In this document: positions 43,785 through 56,198 of the stretch, piece by piece | Layout of the letters: the number at the start of each line of letters is the position of its first letter | Position numbering within the stretch: position 1 is the stretch's first letter | Assembly: GCA_032164245.1 (NCBI GenBank) | Contig: JAVMKO010000009.1 | Coordinates: forward strand, 82,006,712-82,070,711 | Length of the DNA stretch: 64,000 nt | Reading direction: 5' to 3' | Source of the DNA: Sternotherus odoratus | Taxonomy: Eukaryota; Chordata; Testudines; Kinosternidae | Program-made: the position numbers and the translations under genes | The notes under the pieces: model-generated | The model's input: only the letters and a program-made list of their open reading frames with translations | What the model was told of the DNA's origin: nothing | The model's database searches: none

Positions 43785-46700
43785 CTATTTAGAAAGACAG
43801 AGGGCATTATTATAGACGGTCATTTATAATATTTCTTTCCATAGAAAGTAACTTGTTCATTCTTAACATCTACTGACTTACAGAAAGAATAGAGTAGCTG
43901 GTTGCTTTCCTAGAAAGAACAATGTTCCCTCAACTGTATAAAATCCACCAGATCTGGCCGGAGCTGGATTGGGCCCAGATGGTCTGCTCTGCTCTATCTT
44001 GTCTACCCCAGCAAACCGTTTCAAACTCTGCTGGTAATGTCCAATAGTAACGGAGCTAGAATTGCCTTTGTCTAATAGTCCTGTAACTAGAACTGACCAT
44101 TTACTTCTAGAATCAGAGAGGTAGCCGTGTTAGTCTGGAATTGCAGAAGTGACAGAGTCCTGTGGCACCTTAAGGACTAAAGTAGAGAAGCATAAGTTTT
44201 TGTGGGCTAATACCCACTGCATGCATCTGACGAAGTGGGTATTAGCTCATGAAAGCTTATGCTTCAATATTTTAGTTACTTTAAGGTGCCACAGGACTCT
44301 TGTCACTTCATTTACTTCTAGTTATTAGCAAATGCAGGCAGCCATATACTTAATGTTACATCACAGGCAACTGAAGAGCAAGTGAGAGGTGGGGAGTCAA
44401 ACTCAGTTTATAGTGGCTCCTGCCCATCTCAGAAAAGGTCAGTAGCAAATAATTCATGGAGCACATTTTGATAGGGATTTTGTCCAGTCCAAGAAATCAC
44501 TAAAGCACCAATAAGCATTCATAAGGCCATACTCTCCTTTACAATAAGGCTCCTTTACACCTCTCTGGCAATGTAAAGGAGCCTGAATGTTTGTACACCT
44601 GTTTTATATGCCTGGGGGAATTCACTAAGCAGGCAGGTTGCTGCATTCTGCTCTGCCTGAGGGAACAGAGCTGCCCCACACCTATGTCTTCAGAAACACC
44701 CCAAGGCCCTGCCCCTCCATGCCACGCCGCAAGAGCAAGTAAGAAGGACAGAGTGTCTGTCTCATGCACAACTGTCCAGCCCCCCTGCTGGTGATTTACA
44801 TCTCTACTGGCTAGTCTGGGTGCCCAAACCAACCTGCCTCTACTGCTAAGGAAATGGGGTGTGGGGCACACATGACTGCTCTTGCAGCTTACCTGTCAGA
44901 AGTCATTTTTCTGCAGAGAAGGAAAGAAATCTGCAGGGGCCATGAATTCTGTACAAGTGCAGTGACATGCACAGTGATGCAGAATTCCCCCCAGAGTAAT
45001 GTGCCCTCTGCTTACATACTGCCCTCTGCTTAGTTTAAACTTAATGAAATTGGGGACCTTAACTATGATCCCCCTCAGCTGGCTTAGTATTTAACCCACC
45101 TTCCCAAACTCAGGCACCAATTATCCTGCTAAGTGAGGCTGCTGGGATCTCAGAACCAGCACATACAGTGGAATTGCTGCTAAATTTACACTGTTCTAAT
45201 TCTGACTTATGTCCTGCTTATGAACAAGTCTTAAGGCCTCCACCAGAGTGGGTCCAATTGTGCTAGGTTCTATACAATGTATTCAAGACAGTCCCTGCCC
45301 CAGAGTTTGCAAGTGACCAGACGTGACAGGTGGATAAGGCAAACAAGCAGGTGCAGTGAGGGAGATGGTAAAAACATAACAGGATGGGATCATAATTACT
45401 GCCTGGCTAAAAATGTACATAGCTTGCTCCCTGCGTCGCCATTCTCAGACTGCGGTTTTGTACATCCTATGTGGGCAAGGGAAGTTGAGGAGGGATTTGG
45501 AGGATAGGGTGGTGGCTTTAGGGAAATAGTTATTTTCTACTAAGTTCTATTCCTTTCTGTGGATTGTTTAGATATATGAATGATCAAATCCTATGCCTGC
45601 TATGAGACTGCTCTGATAGGGTCCAAAAGCCATTCTCCATGTGAGTTTTAGAACTACATCTATGCAATGTTTCTATAAGGGGTTTTGGAGTTAATGGAAA
45701 TCATCCCCTGCTTTCCACTTCATTCCTGTATCCCAGTTAGCCACAAGGAGGCAAACTAGTATCATGTTTCAATTCTGCAGGTCTAGGTCACTAGTTGTTA
45801 CTTAAAACAGGTGTTACAATATGTGTGATGTAGAACATCAGCAAGAAACCAAACTGTATCTCCCTTCCTGCCTCCTGTTGTCTTACTAGAATTTCTTATG
45901 CCACTTTTAGCCCAAATGAAAGCCACCTGATTCTGTCTATTTTAAGCCTATTCTTCAGGAGACTGCCCTGGGGTGGTCAGGGTGAAGAGTTGAGAAAGAG
46001 CCTGGACAAGTCCTTCAGCGGGAGGAAGGGCTGGCTAAAACCACGCTGCCTTTGCTGAGTCTCAGTATGCACTAATTGGCCAACCTACCTGTAATGGGGT
46101 TCTTGCAGCCAGCACACTTCTTGGCAACATATGTCTTGTAGCAATCAACACAGTAGAATTGGTCGTCCACAGCAGTGAAGCGTTTCCCACCAATCTGCTT
46201 TGAGCAGCCAGTGCAGATAAAGCACTCTGAATGCCACGGCTGCTCCTGGTAAGTGAGTCCTCCAGAAGTGATGGCCTAGGGCAGACATGAACATAAGGGA
46301 AGCATTATGCTGTAACCATCACTGCAAATCATTACAGGTAAGACAGCTGGGTTTCAGAACTGGGGGGAAGGAAGCTTGCTGCAATTAAATCTTTTGTAGG
46401 GTTGGGTTCCTCATACAGTGACAAGGAGATTTCCCCTTTGAGAGACTTTTGCCTAAAAGGCACCAGCACAAAGCTGGCTGAGTTTCTCTCCTCTGAACTC
46501 TCATTAGCCAGGAAGTTCCAGGGAAATTTCTCAGCTGTTAGTGTTACAGATATTTTACAGCACCAACTTTGCACTAATGATTCTAGTAAAGTACATCAGC
46601 AAACAACACCTGTCAACTTTTTAGCAGTGGAAGGGAGGCTGCAGTTTGCTTTGTTTTATTCATTATGCAGGGAAGCTTTCCTATTGATGAAGGAGTCAAG

Positions 46701-49431
46701 AGACTAAACCCAAATTCTTTTGCCAAAATACTGGCATCTGGAAAAATGATGACAACTGCAGTGAAATCTTTGCTCAAGCTGATGATTTTCTCACTTAAAA
46801 AATAAAGGTTAAGGTTAGTCCAGCTTGTTCTCCTGCTCCTCTGCTCAACTCAATGCTTCCATAGGCAAAGGGCCCCTTCCCAGCCCAAGAACTGCATGGT
46901 GACTTACATTCTTGCACTTCACACACAGCTTGGCAAACTTATGTTCATGGCAAGAGACGCAGTAGATATCGTCTCCTTTGGGGAAGAAGCTGCCGGTTCC
47001 TATCACTTGCTTGCACTGGCTGCAGGTGAAACATTCCTTGTGCCAGAATGACTTCTTGTATTCAACATTTTGGTCTCCTGCAACAGAAAGTGACAGGTTA
47101 CTGGTACAGGAATTTGTGCAGCCCACATGGGTCGCTATTAATGCTGCATGAACGCTCATGCAGCTAACAAAACGTTGGGAATCATTAAGAAGGAAATAAG
47201 TAAGACAGAAAATATCAGATTGTCTCTATCCAGAGCCATGATATACCCACATCTTGAACACTGTGTGCAGATGTGGTTGACCAACCTCAAAAAAGATATA
47301 TTGCAATTGGAAAAGGTACACCAAAGGGGAACAAAAATGATTAGGAGCATGGAACAGCTTCCATATGAGGTAAGATTAGTAAGACTGGGACTTTTCAGTT
47401 TGCACAAGAGATGATTAAGGGGCAGTACGGTGAAAGTCCATAAAATCAAGACTGATGGGGAGAAGGTAATTAAGGCCATGTTATTTACATAACACACAAA
47501 CTAGACTAGGTCATTAAATGAAATTAAACAGCAGATTTAATAAAAACAAAAGGAAATATTCCGTCACAACTGCGAGAGGATGTGAAGGCCAAGACTATAA
47601 CAGAGTTCAAAAAAGAACTAGAGAAATTCAAGGAGGATAGGGTCCTTAATGGCTATTAGCCAGACGGGCAGGGATGCAAAACCATGTTCTAAAGCAGGGG
47701 TCGGCAACCTTCGTCACATGGTCCATCAGGGTAATCGGCTGACGAGCCATGACACATTTTGTTTACACTGACCGTCCGTTCCCGGACAATGGGAGGTGCA
47801 GGAAGTGGCAGGGGTGAGCCGCTGCAATGCCAATTGGGACACTTCTGGCCAGCAAAGTTCAGCATCGACCAGGCGGAGCTCTTGAAAATGTGGGCTCTGG
47901 GTCTTCTGCTTAAATAGAAGCTGAGTGCCTGCCGAACGCCTGGCTCTACTGCTCTCCTCCAGGGAGCCATTGTTTTTAAGGGACTGGATTAAAAACCCCA
48001 CAAGCGCTGGGGTGAAGTAGAAGCATAAGGCTAAATCACAGCCAGAAAAGGGTAAGGGCTTATTTTTAATGAGACTGTAACTAACTAGGCACGTTCCAGT
48101 CGCCCTGCTCATGGAGCACTGGCTTGCATAGCTCCTGCCTGTGGGGTGACAACCATGGCATGGTTCTCTGTGTGGCGCAAGTCAGCCTGGAGCACGGCCA
48201 TTAGCTGCTGCCTTCCGTGGCTTGGCAGAACCCTGGTAGTTTGTGCTGGATAGGACCCCTGCTCAGCACTTAGTGTTAGATAAGGTGACCAGCTAAACAG
48301 GAGGTGGGGGTAATAGGTGCCCGTATAAGACAAAGCCCCAAATATCAGGATTGTCTCTACAAAAATTGTCCTAGATTTGGATTATACACCAAGCTGGGTA
48401 ACTAGCAGCAGTACCTGCAATAATAGCTTTGAAGCAGCCTTTGCATTTGTTTGCACCCTCAGTGGAGCTACAGGTGCTACACCAAACTTTATTGTTTTCC
48501 TTTAGCATGAAGGGCTCGTTCACCAGAGACGTGTAGCACTTGAAACAGCGGAAGCAGTTATCGTGCCAGTAACGGTTTTTGAAATGCAGCTCCTAGGAAC
48601 AACAACAAACAATGCATCATAGTACAATGCCATAAGCCCCCCGCATCTCCTAAAGCACCAACGGTCGGATGACAAGATTTCACAACACTGTAGCACCTTT
48701 ACACTCCAAATATGTTCCCACTTTATCTACTAACACACACGTCTTGCATGACTGAATGCAGCCAGCTCTGGGGTGGAGGACAGCAGTCATCAAACAGCAC
48801 ACCAGTGGAAGAACAGGAAATACTGGTCATGGACACCAGGATAACATTGGAGTCTAATAGCCATCATAATATAGAGGGGCTTGGGTTTTAAGGTTTCATT
48901 TGAAAGGTCCACATGGGGGTAGACTGCACGGTACCTAAGCTATGTCTCTCTGAAGCACTGAGTTGGGCCTGGCACACTTTGAAGCTAGGTTCCAGTGAGG
49001 GAAGGTGTTTCAAACCCAGTGCAATATACACCCCTTTGAGAGTGCGAGGTCTAGGGCTCCTTTGGCCTTTGCTGTGGCCAGGCTCCCTGCTGTCAGAATG
49101 CAGGCTGAGGGGAGCTGGACTTCCACTCTTCGCCTGCTACCTGGCCCCAGGTCAGTGACCACCCAACACCTCAAGCCAGTTGGAAGCCACTGGCCCCTAC
49201 TTGGAGACTGTATTGCCATGGGAGTCATGCAGGTAGCAGCCCACTGTACCTTGGCGTCAGCGCCAATGGGTTTCTTGCACTCGATACAGGTGTTGGCACA
49301 GAATTTTTCAAAGCACTTCACACAGCAGTGGCGGCCTTCCTTCTGCACATACTTCTTCCCGTGCAGCGGGTCGCGGCAGTAGTGGCAGTCAAAGCGCTCC
49401 GACATGGTGCCCACGGTGTAACTGCTGGGCC
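43630..49431 (-). CDS. FHL1: Four and a half LIM domains protein 1, complete CDS
   Basis: Five coding exons (49431-49250 with ATG at 49405, 48592-48415, 47077-46908, 46275-46089, 43784-43630) with AG/GT borders join to 846 nt, giving 281 residues and TAA; human FHL1A is 280 residues as I know it. The N-terminal half-LIM ([20 protein letters not shown]) is followed by four LIM domains starting near residues 40, 101, 162 and 221, each with the zinc-binding Cys/His ladder, for example [31 protein letters not shown] and [14 protein letters not shown]1 is a LIM-only adaptor binding sarcomeric titin, MAPK components and transcription factors; in mammals it is strong in striated muscle. All zinc ligands I could check are present and no break is seen. 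It is convergent with MAP7D3. The 5' UTR exons were not found. Confidence 0.96.
44111..44308 (+). mobile_element. Foldback retroposon, copy 2, in FHL1 intron 4
   Basis: It begins aatcagagaggtagccgtgt and folds on itself: gaagcataagtttttgtggg is inverted as tcatgaaagcttatgcttc around cccactgcatgcatctgacg. A perfect 13-bp duplication, catttacttctag, flanks it at 44098-44110 and 44309-44321. It is in the opposite orientation to copies 1 and 3. Confidence 0.92.
44900..45000. repeat. Small interspersed repeat-like block
   Basis: ttctgcagagaaggaaagaa and gtgatgcagaattcccccca, with an internal tgcag/gcaga alternation, look like a MITE remnant. No flanking duplication is visible. Confidence 0.45.
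45190..45370 (+). repeat. Ancient interspersed repeat fragment
   Basis: ccaattgtgctaggttctat, agacagtccctgccccagag and caggtggataaggcaaacaa form a recognisable old LINE/SINE-like block that I cannot assign to a family. Confidence 0.5.
46089..46275 (-). CDS. FHL1: FHL1 coding exon 4, LIM3
   Basis: Codes [19 protein letters not shown] then [19 protein letters not shown] and [12 protein letters not shown]. Acceptor catgtctgccctag, donor gtaggt, phase 0 to 1. Confidence 0.97.
46908..47077 (-). CDS. FHL1: FHL1 coding exon 3, LIM2
   Basis: Codes [20 protein letters not shown] then [19 protein letters not shown] and [10 protein letters not shown]. Acceptor tttctgttgcag, donor gtaagt, phase 1 to 0. 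Confidence 0.97.
47150..47690 (+). mobile_element. CR1 LINE fragment in FHL1 intron 2
   Basis: The frame at 47148-47414 reads [37 protein letters not shown] and [18 protein letters not shown], the end of CR1 ORF2. The 3' part (cagagttcaaaaaagaacta) continues to about 47690. It runs opposite to the host gene. Confidence 0.88.
47697..47850. mobile_element. hAT-type element fragment
   Basis: It starts caggggtcggcaaccttcgt, a common hAT terminus, directly after the CR1 fragment. The opposite terminus was not found, so it is probably truncated; the right limit is approximate. Confidence 0.6.
48278..48370. mobile_element. Degraded relative of the MITE at 30462
   Basis: taaggtgaccagc, gtgggggtaataggtgcccg and caaagccccaaatatcagga parallel the 30462 element in order and spacing. 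The right terminus is eroded. Confidence 0.65.
48415..48592 (-). CDS. FHL1: FHL1 coding exon 2, LIM1
   Basis: Codes [20 protein letters not shown] then [17 protein letters not shown] and [10 protein letters not shown]. Acceptor gttcctag, donor gtactg, phase 0 to 1. Confidence 0.97.
49250..49431 (-). CDS. FHL1: FHL1 coding exon 1 with upstream in-frame extension
   Basis: ATG at 49405 starts [20 protein letters not shown] and the exon ends in phase 0 after GADAK at gtacag. Upstream, between the acceptor (cctgtcccccgcag) and the ATG, 26 nt are open in the same frame and read PSSYTVGT with a split glycine codon. This resembles the N-terminal extension of a longer human FHL1 isoform as I remember it. 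Confidence 0.95.
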
Positions 49432-52400
49432 CTGCGGGGGACAGGAGGGGAAATGATTCTGAGTGAGACATTCCAACACACGGCTAGTGCTGGACTTCAG
49501 CGGCACGCCTCTACGTGCCAACCCTTCGTGTGGCAGCAGGACTTGTGGTGCCAGGGGCACACCTGCCAGCCAAGCTAAGTGTGAGCTACAGCAGCAGTTT
49601 CACCACAAGCACCATTCGTCAAGGACATTTTAATGGCAGTGGCCCAGTGCTGATCATGTTGAGGGGCCAACTGCACTGACTAAAATACTTAGTCAGTATT
49701 GACCGAGCTGCACAAACTAGCCAGGCCGACCCCTGTTTTGGGAGCGTCTTCAACCAGCAGCGGTTCATGGTTAGGCCTCGCCAAGCAGCTGGCTCACGGA
49801 ACCGCATTACAGGTCCTCACGCCTGGCTCACAGCCTCTTCCCACCCCCTCCGCAACAGGCACAGGGCCGTCAGTATTGTGCTGTGCCTAATGCGTTATAC
49901 TCCAGTTACGTACCCCACACCCCAGTGTTTCGTACACGTCCATCTTCACTAGCAACAGTGTCCACAGCCTGAGCAGACGCCGGCGGAGCATGTAAAAGAA
50001 AATGGTCGTTCTGTGCTACTGTGCGGCTAACAGCAATGACTGCCGCAAAGGCTGCACCAGCCCCTGACCGGATGCAGGCCTCAGAGGTGTCTCTGTAGCT
50101 TCACCACTTGTCCCGTGCCCGACCCTTTGGGCCGCAGCCATGTTTCACTGACAGCGCTGGCCTCCCTGGTGCTGGCAGGTTTTTAACTTGTGTGGGTGTG
50201 TGCACGTGTAGTTCTGCAGGCGTGGTAAGGTCTCGAGACCCAGGAACATCCGTCTCTTCCACCCAACCAGCCCCCACTCCCACACGGCAAGCTTCAGTCA
50301 TCGCCCAGCTACAGGGGAACTTTGGCGCACACCCTCTGTGGCCGCCAGAGGGCGGCTCATACCCTGCCTCTCAGATGTGTGACACCTTCACAAGCAGGCC
50401 GGTGTGCCTCTGTACCACGGAGACACCCCCCTCCCCTCGTTACTGATGGGGTTGCACACAGAGGCGGGTTAAGATTTCCTGGGGCACTGGGCCAGAGCAA
50501 GTGGGAGGCCCCGCCCCACCCCTTCCACTTGTGGTTCCCCCCCTCCCCCGTTCCACCAGGTCCACATGTGGCCCTGCCCACAGCTCCACCCGTTTCTGCC
50601 CCTTTACCTGGGCCTGGGCCCTGTTCCACGCTGGGTATCCCCCCATTCCACCCACCCCACAACCCGTTTGCTCCTTTCTACACTCCCCTCCCCTCAGGAC
50701 TGCAGCAGGGAGTGAGAGATCCTCCAGTCCTAGGGCCGCAGCAGGGGTCCGGGTGCTGGGGTTGCGCTTGCCATCCCCCCACCCCACCCCCTACTTTTGC
50801 ATGGCTCCAGAGTTGGAGGGCAGGGTGCGCTACGCAGGCATCCCCTCGCCCGCAGCTTCTGCCAGGGACAGGCCCACCCCTCACCCACGTGGCCATGGAA
50901 ACCAGCCCCCCCCCCCAAATCGGCGGGGGGTCCTGCGGCTAACCTGCCATTTCTTGCATCTGCTCCAAAATCTGAATTTTGTCAGTGGGAGCAGAATCCA
51001 AAAACTGTGTTTTAGCTTTGAGCTTTGCGGAGCGGGGCATGGGAGGGGGTGGACTAAGTTTAAGCCAATAGAAGAAAGGTCAGAGCAGCTTTGCCTGCCG
51101 GGCCGGCCTTGCAGACAAGAGTACTTTACTCACAATAACCTGAACATACACAAATTGAGTCCTACAGAGTGTACCTGGTAATTGAATAATTAAAGGAGTT
51201 CTTCACACTTTAACAATGAAAAGTGAGAGAGAAAAACCCATCTTGATTAGCCTCCTACATTTTATATCACCCTCCAGGAGTTGGATGGGATGTGTGAGAG
51301 GCGTTAAGACACAGGCGCAGGCGTCAGGAGATCTGAGTTAATTCCTGGCTCTGGCATTATTTCAGTGAGGACTTGAGCAAGGGATCATGTACAGAGGCTG
51401 GAAATCCTGTAATTGCAGTGCAGAGGCAGCATCACTATCTGCACTTGCATCACTAATACAAGAGCCCAAAATTTGGGCCCACAAAGGGGGACAGCAGCCA
51501 GGCCTCAGTCCAGACAAAAATGGAAGCCTTTGTGTCACTACGCCTCAGTTTCCCCATCTGTAAAATGAGATTAATACAGTCTGGCAAGTCTCCGCATGCT
51601 CTTTCTTGGGGAAAGCAATTCTATTGCTGAATCCAACATTCGATTTTTTTTTTCTTATCATCATGATAAAAGGAGGACAAGTAGATTTTTTTTTCCACTT
51701 GAGCAAGCTTAAACTTTTTTCCAGCTTAAACTGGGGTAATTAGATGTAATCACCTTATAGGGCGAAATAATTCCTGGTTGCAAAGCACCCTTGGATGGAA
51801 GGTGATGTAGAAGGACCTCCCTCTATCTAATCAAAATCCAAGCAAAACAGAGAATTTGAAGCTTTGGTATGATTATGGTCATACAGATGTTCCTGGGTCT
51901 CAAGACTGCATAAATACACGTGCACACACCCACAGTTTTAAAACCTGCCATCACCAGGAAGGCCAATGATGTCAGTGAAACATGGCTGTGCTATCAAGGA
52001 CTTCTTTGCTAGGTACTTGAATATGTTCCCAACTGCACCCTACATCGGTCTTAGGTTTAACATAAAGAGAGAAATTGCCTTAAATTAAAGGCAACTTCCA
52101 GCCACATGGCTCTGCTAACATCTGACTCCTTCCTCTCTGTCTTTACAGGGTCCAGCAATAGAAAGCTGGCGGCTAGCTTACATTTTGAACCTGGCCCCAG
52201 CCTTTGAGGAGGCAGATGTAATACTCTGATCGTGACTTGGAATTTTTGAGGACGCTGTAGAATTTTCCACTGGAAGAAACATTTGCCAGCTGAGTTGCAC
52301 CCTGGCTGGGAGTCAGGGATCACCCACCATAGACGTCCAACCCTAGCTGGCAGGTCCCTGTTCAAGACCCCAAGGACAACTGTTCCCATCCCCCATACCT

Positions 52401-55400
52401 ATCCACAGAGAGGAGCCAGGGAAGGTTCCTGTCACCCTGGTAGATAAGCATCTTCACTGAGACACAATTCCCTGTAGTCATGTGTCCAGGGTCAGCGGGG
52501 GTGTGTGTGTGTGAAAATTCCTCCCAAAATAATGAGTCTTCTGGCCGTGGGGATGTCAAACAGCCTTTGCTAATTTATCCTGACGGGCTGCTTCCCTCAG
52601 TCACACTCAGCGCATTTTTTCAGTTTGCTGTAATGTAAGTGCGAAGTAAACAAGAACTTTCCTCCTTGGCAACAGCTGGCCAGAGAGATGAGGCTGAGTC
52701 CTGTCAACAGAAAACGCCAAGAGGAAATTCAATCATTGGCTCTTGAGAGCCCTACAGCAGGGGGCGGCAGGAAAACAGAATCAGATTAGACACCAAAATA
52801 GGTCTGGTTTCCTGTTGTTGTTGACCGAAGTCTGTTCTCTCTGCCTCTTCAGCTCCCCACACGCTGGCTTATCAGGGGCCACAAAGAGCATGTTACAGGG
52901 GGGAAATCACAGAGAGGAAAACGCTACGTCCGAGCACTTGGCCCTGACTCACTCCCCCCACAATGTAGTTCAGCCCCATTACCCAGGGTTGGGCTCCAGA
53001 AGCCCTTTGGAAGTAAGGGTGGCCCAGGGGACTCCAATCCACACCGACAGCCAGAGGCCCGGGCTCCACTGCTAACAACGTGCCAGCGACACCCAGCTGT
53101 ATCTTGCCTTTCCACAGCTGCCACTGACCGTCACAAGGATGTTGTGATGCCTGCAAGAGCCCAGCACTGGGTGAAGAGCAGGCGGCTCAAGTGAAACTCA
53201 AATAAGCCCCCTGTAATCCAGCTGCAAGAGGGAAACACTTTCAAGAACAAGCCGGGACCCTGCATCATTCCCTTCCCCGCTTCCATCAAAGGCAGCTGCC
53301 ACTCATCGCCCGTATAGTGTGAAGCTGGGGACTTGATCCTGCAGCATGCTGCTCACTCTGCAAAGCGTTCGGCACATGCTACACCTGAGGTACAAGCAAG
53401 GGCTCTGCTGGATCAAGGCTACGATGCTCAGCATCTGCAGGACTGAGACCTAACCTGTGAAGACCAGGTAGCATAAATGGTGCATCAATGGTCTTCCATC
53501 TCCGGCTTCCTTGGAAACTGCCCTTTCCTGCCAGGCAAGAACCTGGCCACTGCAGGACACATGTTCATCACTTCCAGAGCTCACGCCAGGAGGAACATCT
53601 CCCCCTTGTGCTGCAACCCCTCTGGTGGTGGTTCCCACTCTGCTTGTGTTGTCAGGGCTAGGCACTTTCTCAGGCATCACAGCCAGGATGTCAGTCATTG
53701 CAGCTCCATCCACGCCCTCCGGCACAATGATCCCCGGAGACACGTGTGGGCCAGACACAGTGTTCTTGGCGGTGGGGGGAACAGAGAAAGTTGGACTGAT
53801 TCAGAATCTGAGCAGGTTTCGGGCACGTGGTGAAATCCCCTTCTTTGGGAAAGCTTTTCCCACCGTCCCCCCAGACAGACAACAGAGGGAAGTGACGGAA
53901 GAATATCCCAAGTGGCGCCTTCTTGTAAATATGCCCTGACATTGATCAGACGCTAAATTAAAAACCTAAACTGAGCCCTCACCTGGGAGGCACCTTCCGC
54001 TGGGCCTTGCTGGAGACGGGAGACTGGATTAGATGGCCCCCAGGTCTGATCCAGCCTTGGTGTTCCTAGGTTCTTACCAGGGAAGTCCATTAGGGAATGT
54101 CCACACTGCATCCAGGAGCAAGCCTCCCAGGCCAGGTTCTCAGACAGGTGCTAGCAGGACTCGCACTCGCAATGGGTTGGGTTGGAGTTTGGTCTCTCGG
54201 GTCCGGATGGGGGGACTTGACCGCCTGAGCTGCAGCCCAAGCCACAATGTCAAGGCAACATCTACAGCACACAAGTGTGACCCCTGCTAGCGCACATCCC
54301 TGGACCTGGGTGGGGAGGCTGGCTCCTATATGCAGTTAGACAGACTCTTAGGGACCCCACTATGCAGCTCTACTTTGCCCGGGAAGCCCTTACATACAAT
54401 GGTGATGGGCACCCTAGAAACCCTTAGGAGATTCAAGCTTTGAGCCTGCTAATTCACCATACTGCGAAATGATCTCTTTGAAGAGAAAGGCAGCCAGCAC
54501 TAGAAGTTTACATATCACTCCCAGTGCCAGTTCTGTCACAGGTCATCTACTGAACTAATTCAAATAGGATATGGTTACATGATGTGCATCAAGTCAAAGA
54601 AACTGCAACAGTGCAAGGCAAATGCATTGGCTGATATTACTGCGGTGTACTGAGGTGAGCTCTGCAGCCTCCTATTACTGTGGTGTATTGTCAGCCCTAG
54701 CCGCAGTTACCCTTTGAAAAAACAGTGATTGGGCTTTTCTGTGCAACCCCACTGACCCCGCTGACCAACCCAGAACACCCGGGACCCGGGCACGCACTCC
54801 GAGTGTCCCCATCAGACAGTCTCTTCCCTTGTTGGAGAAGGGAGGGGAGTTGACACACACCAAGAGATGAGTCAGTGGCAGAGATCAGCAGAGAGCTTTC
54901 ACCATCTCAGTTCTCTTTCCACTGTAATAAAAGAAAGTCGATTTCTATGGGGACCAGGCCAGTTTTCCTATCTGGAAAGACGGCCTTGCCAAGGTCAGAG
55001 GGACACCGATCTCCGGCTGACAATGCAGCCTCGAGCCCATGCACATCCTGGAACTGAGCCAAGCGCCACATGTGTATCATTTCCGAAACATGCACACCGA
55101 TGAGAAATATGGGAACTATGTTGACAATGGCCAAATATGTGCAGCCTTGTCAGCCGAACAGGATTTATTGGAAAAAAATTGAATTAAGTGCAGTCCAGGG
55201 AAGGCAGCATTAGAACTACAAACCTACGGCCCTTCCTTGCAACCGCACTGCTGAACCTTAAGGCATCAGGGACGAACAGCAGGCAACACTGATACCCTCC
55301 CAGCTTGAGTGTCTGCAAAAGACAAACACAGCCCCTGCTACTCCTGGCACACAAAAGCAAAGGAGCCGCCACATAACTCCTGCCAGATTCTGGCTACCAG

Positions 55401-56038
55401 AGGGTTCCATTTTTTGGAAATAGCAGGACTAATGGTGGCCATCCCCCAATCCACATAAAGCATGCAGCTTTATAGAGTTGTATTACACACATTGCTCTGT
55501 GGCTGTACAACAATGCAAATTAGCTCTCCACACGTCAAAGCAAGCACTAATCAAGGCATAAAATAATACTACAAGTGCAGCACATTCTTCAAGAGCAAGA
55601 CAGTGTGGCGCATGCGTTCTAGCTTGAAATAACCTTGAGATAACCTGTCTCCTTTGGACGGAACTGTCCTACAAGCTAATTTTTCCTGGCCATGGTGTCT
55701 AGTTGAAGGGAGTTTGAGCAGCATTGTTTAACTTCAGAAGTATCACACATGCATCATCAGAATATATTGTGATCCATATTTTACTTCGGCTTTACATAAC
55801 AACCAATCCCTGAGGCAAGAAAATACGAATTGGGAAACTCTGAAGAAACAGGCACAAGCAACAACCAGACTTGAATGATTTTCCCAGCTGGACTGATCTC
55901 CATGAGGTGCGGGATAAGCTACGTGTAGGGGTGTGAACTTCCAGAGGAGGATTTGCTGCAGTAGGTGCCAACTCCTCAAACTCCCTTGAGAGCCTGAAGT
56001 AATAATAAGAGTCCAAGCTATCCGATGATACTTGTAAT
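49432..56038. other. FHL1 5' region, no coding exon found
   Basis: GC-richer than the MAP7D3 side. Long overlapping open frames at 50320-51180 run through proline-rich GC repeats on both strands and are judged spurious. The region probably includes FHL1 5' introns and non-coding first exons that I cannot place from sequence alone. Confidence 0.5.
51295..51580 (+). mobile_element. MIR-like SINE
   Basis: gtcaggagatctgagttaat, cctggctctggcatt and the strong tail cctcagtttccccatctgta plus aaatgagattaatac are in MIR order, with about 100 bp of extra sequence between. Confidence 0.65.
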
Positions 56039-56198
56039 CCTCTTGTCGTTACTCTCCCAAGAGCGCAGACTTCTCTGGGACCAGCAGCACGATTTTCCTA
56101 AAGCTGCTCCAGAAACTAACTCCATCTTGAGCTAGGTATTGAGTTCCCAGCAGCCCTGGCAGTGCAATGCCTAGACCCCACTCCCTGGGGAGCTGGGC
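56039..56198 (+). repeat. Left arm of a 155-bp inverted repeat pair
   Basis: It contains ttttcctaaagctgctccag, aaactaactccatcttgagc and cactccctggggagctgggc. The same sequence occurs inverted at 57139-57292 at an estimated 85-90% identity. Confidence 0.88.

Noticed and set aside
49010..49471. 153-codon frame containing the first FHL1 exon
   Set aside because: The part beyond 49250 is intron read-through and the part before 49431 is upstream intron; only 49250-49431 is exon.
50322..51181. Overlapping frames of 206 and 226 codons
   Set aside because: Proline-rich translation of GC-rich repeat DNA, open in several frames on both strands, without domains or splice context.
53477..53939. Overlapping frames of 118 and 142 codons upstream of FHL1
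   Set aside because: No domain, no homologous feel, and open frames on both strands; expected by chance in this GC-richer stretch.
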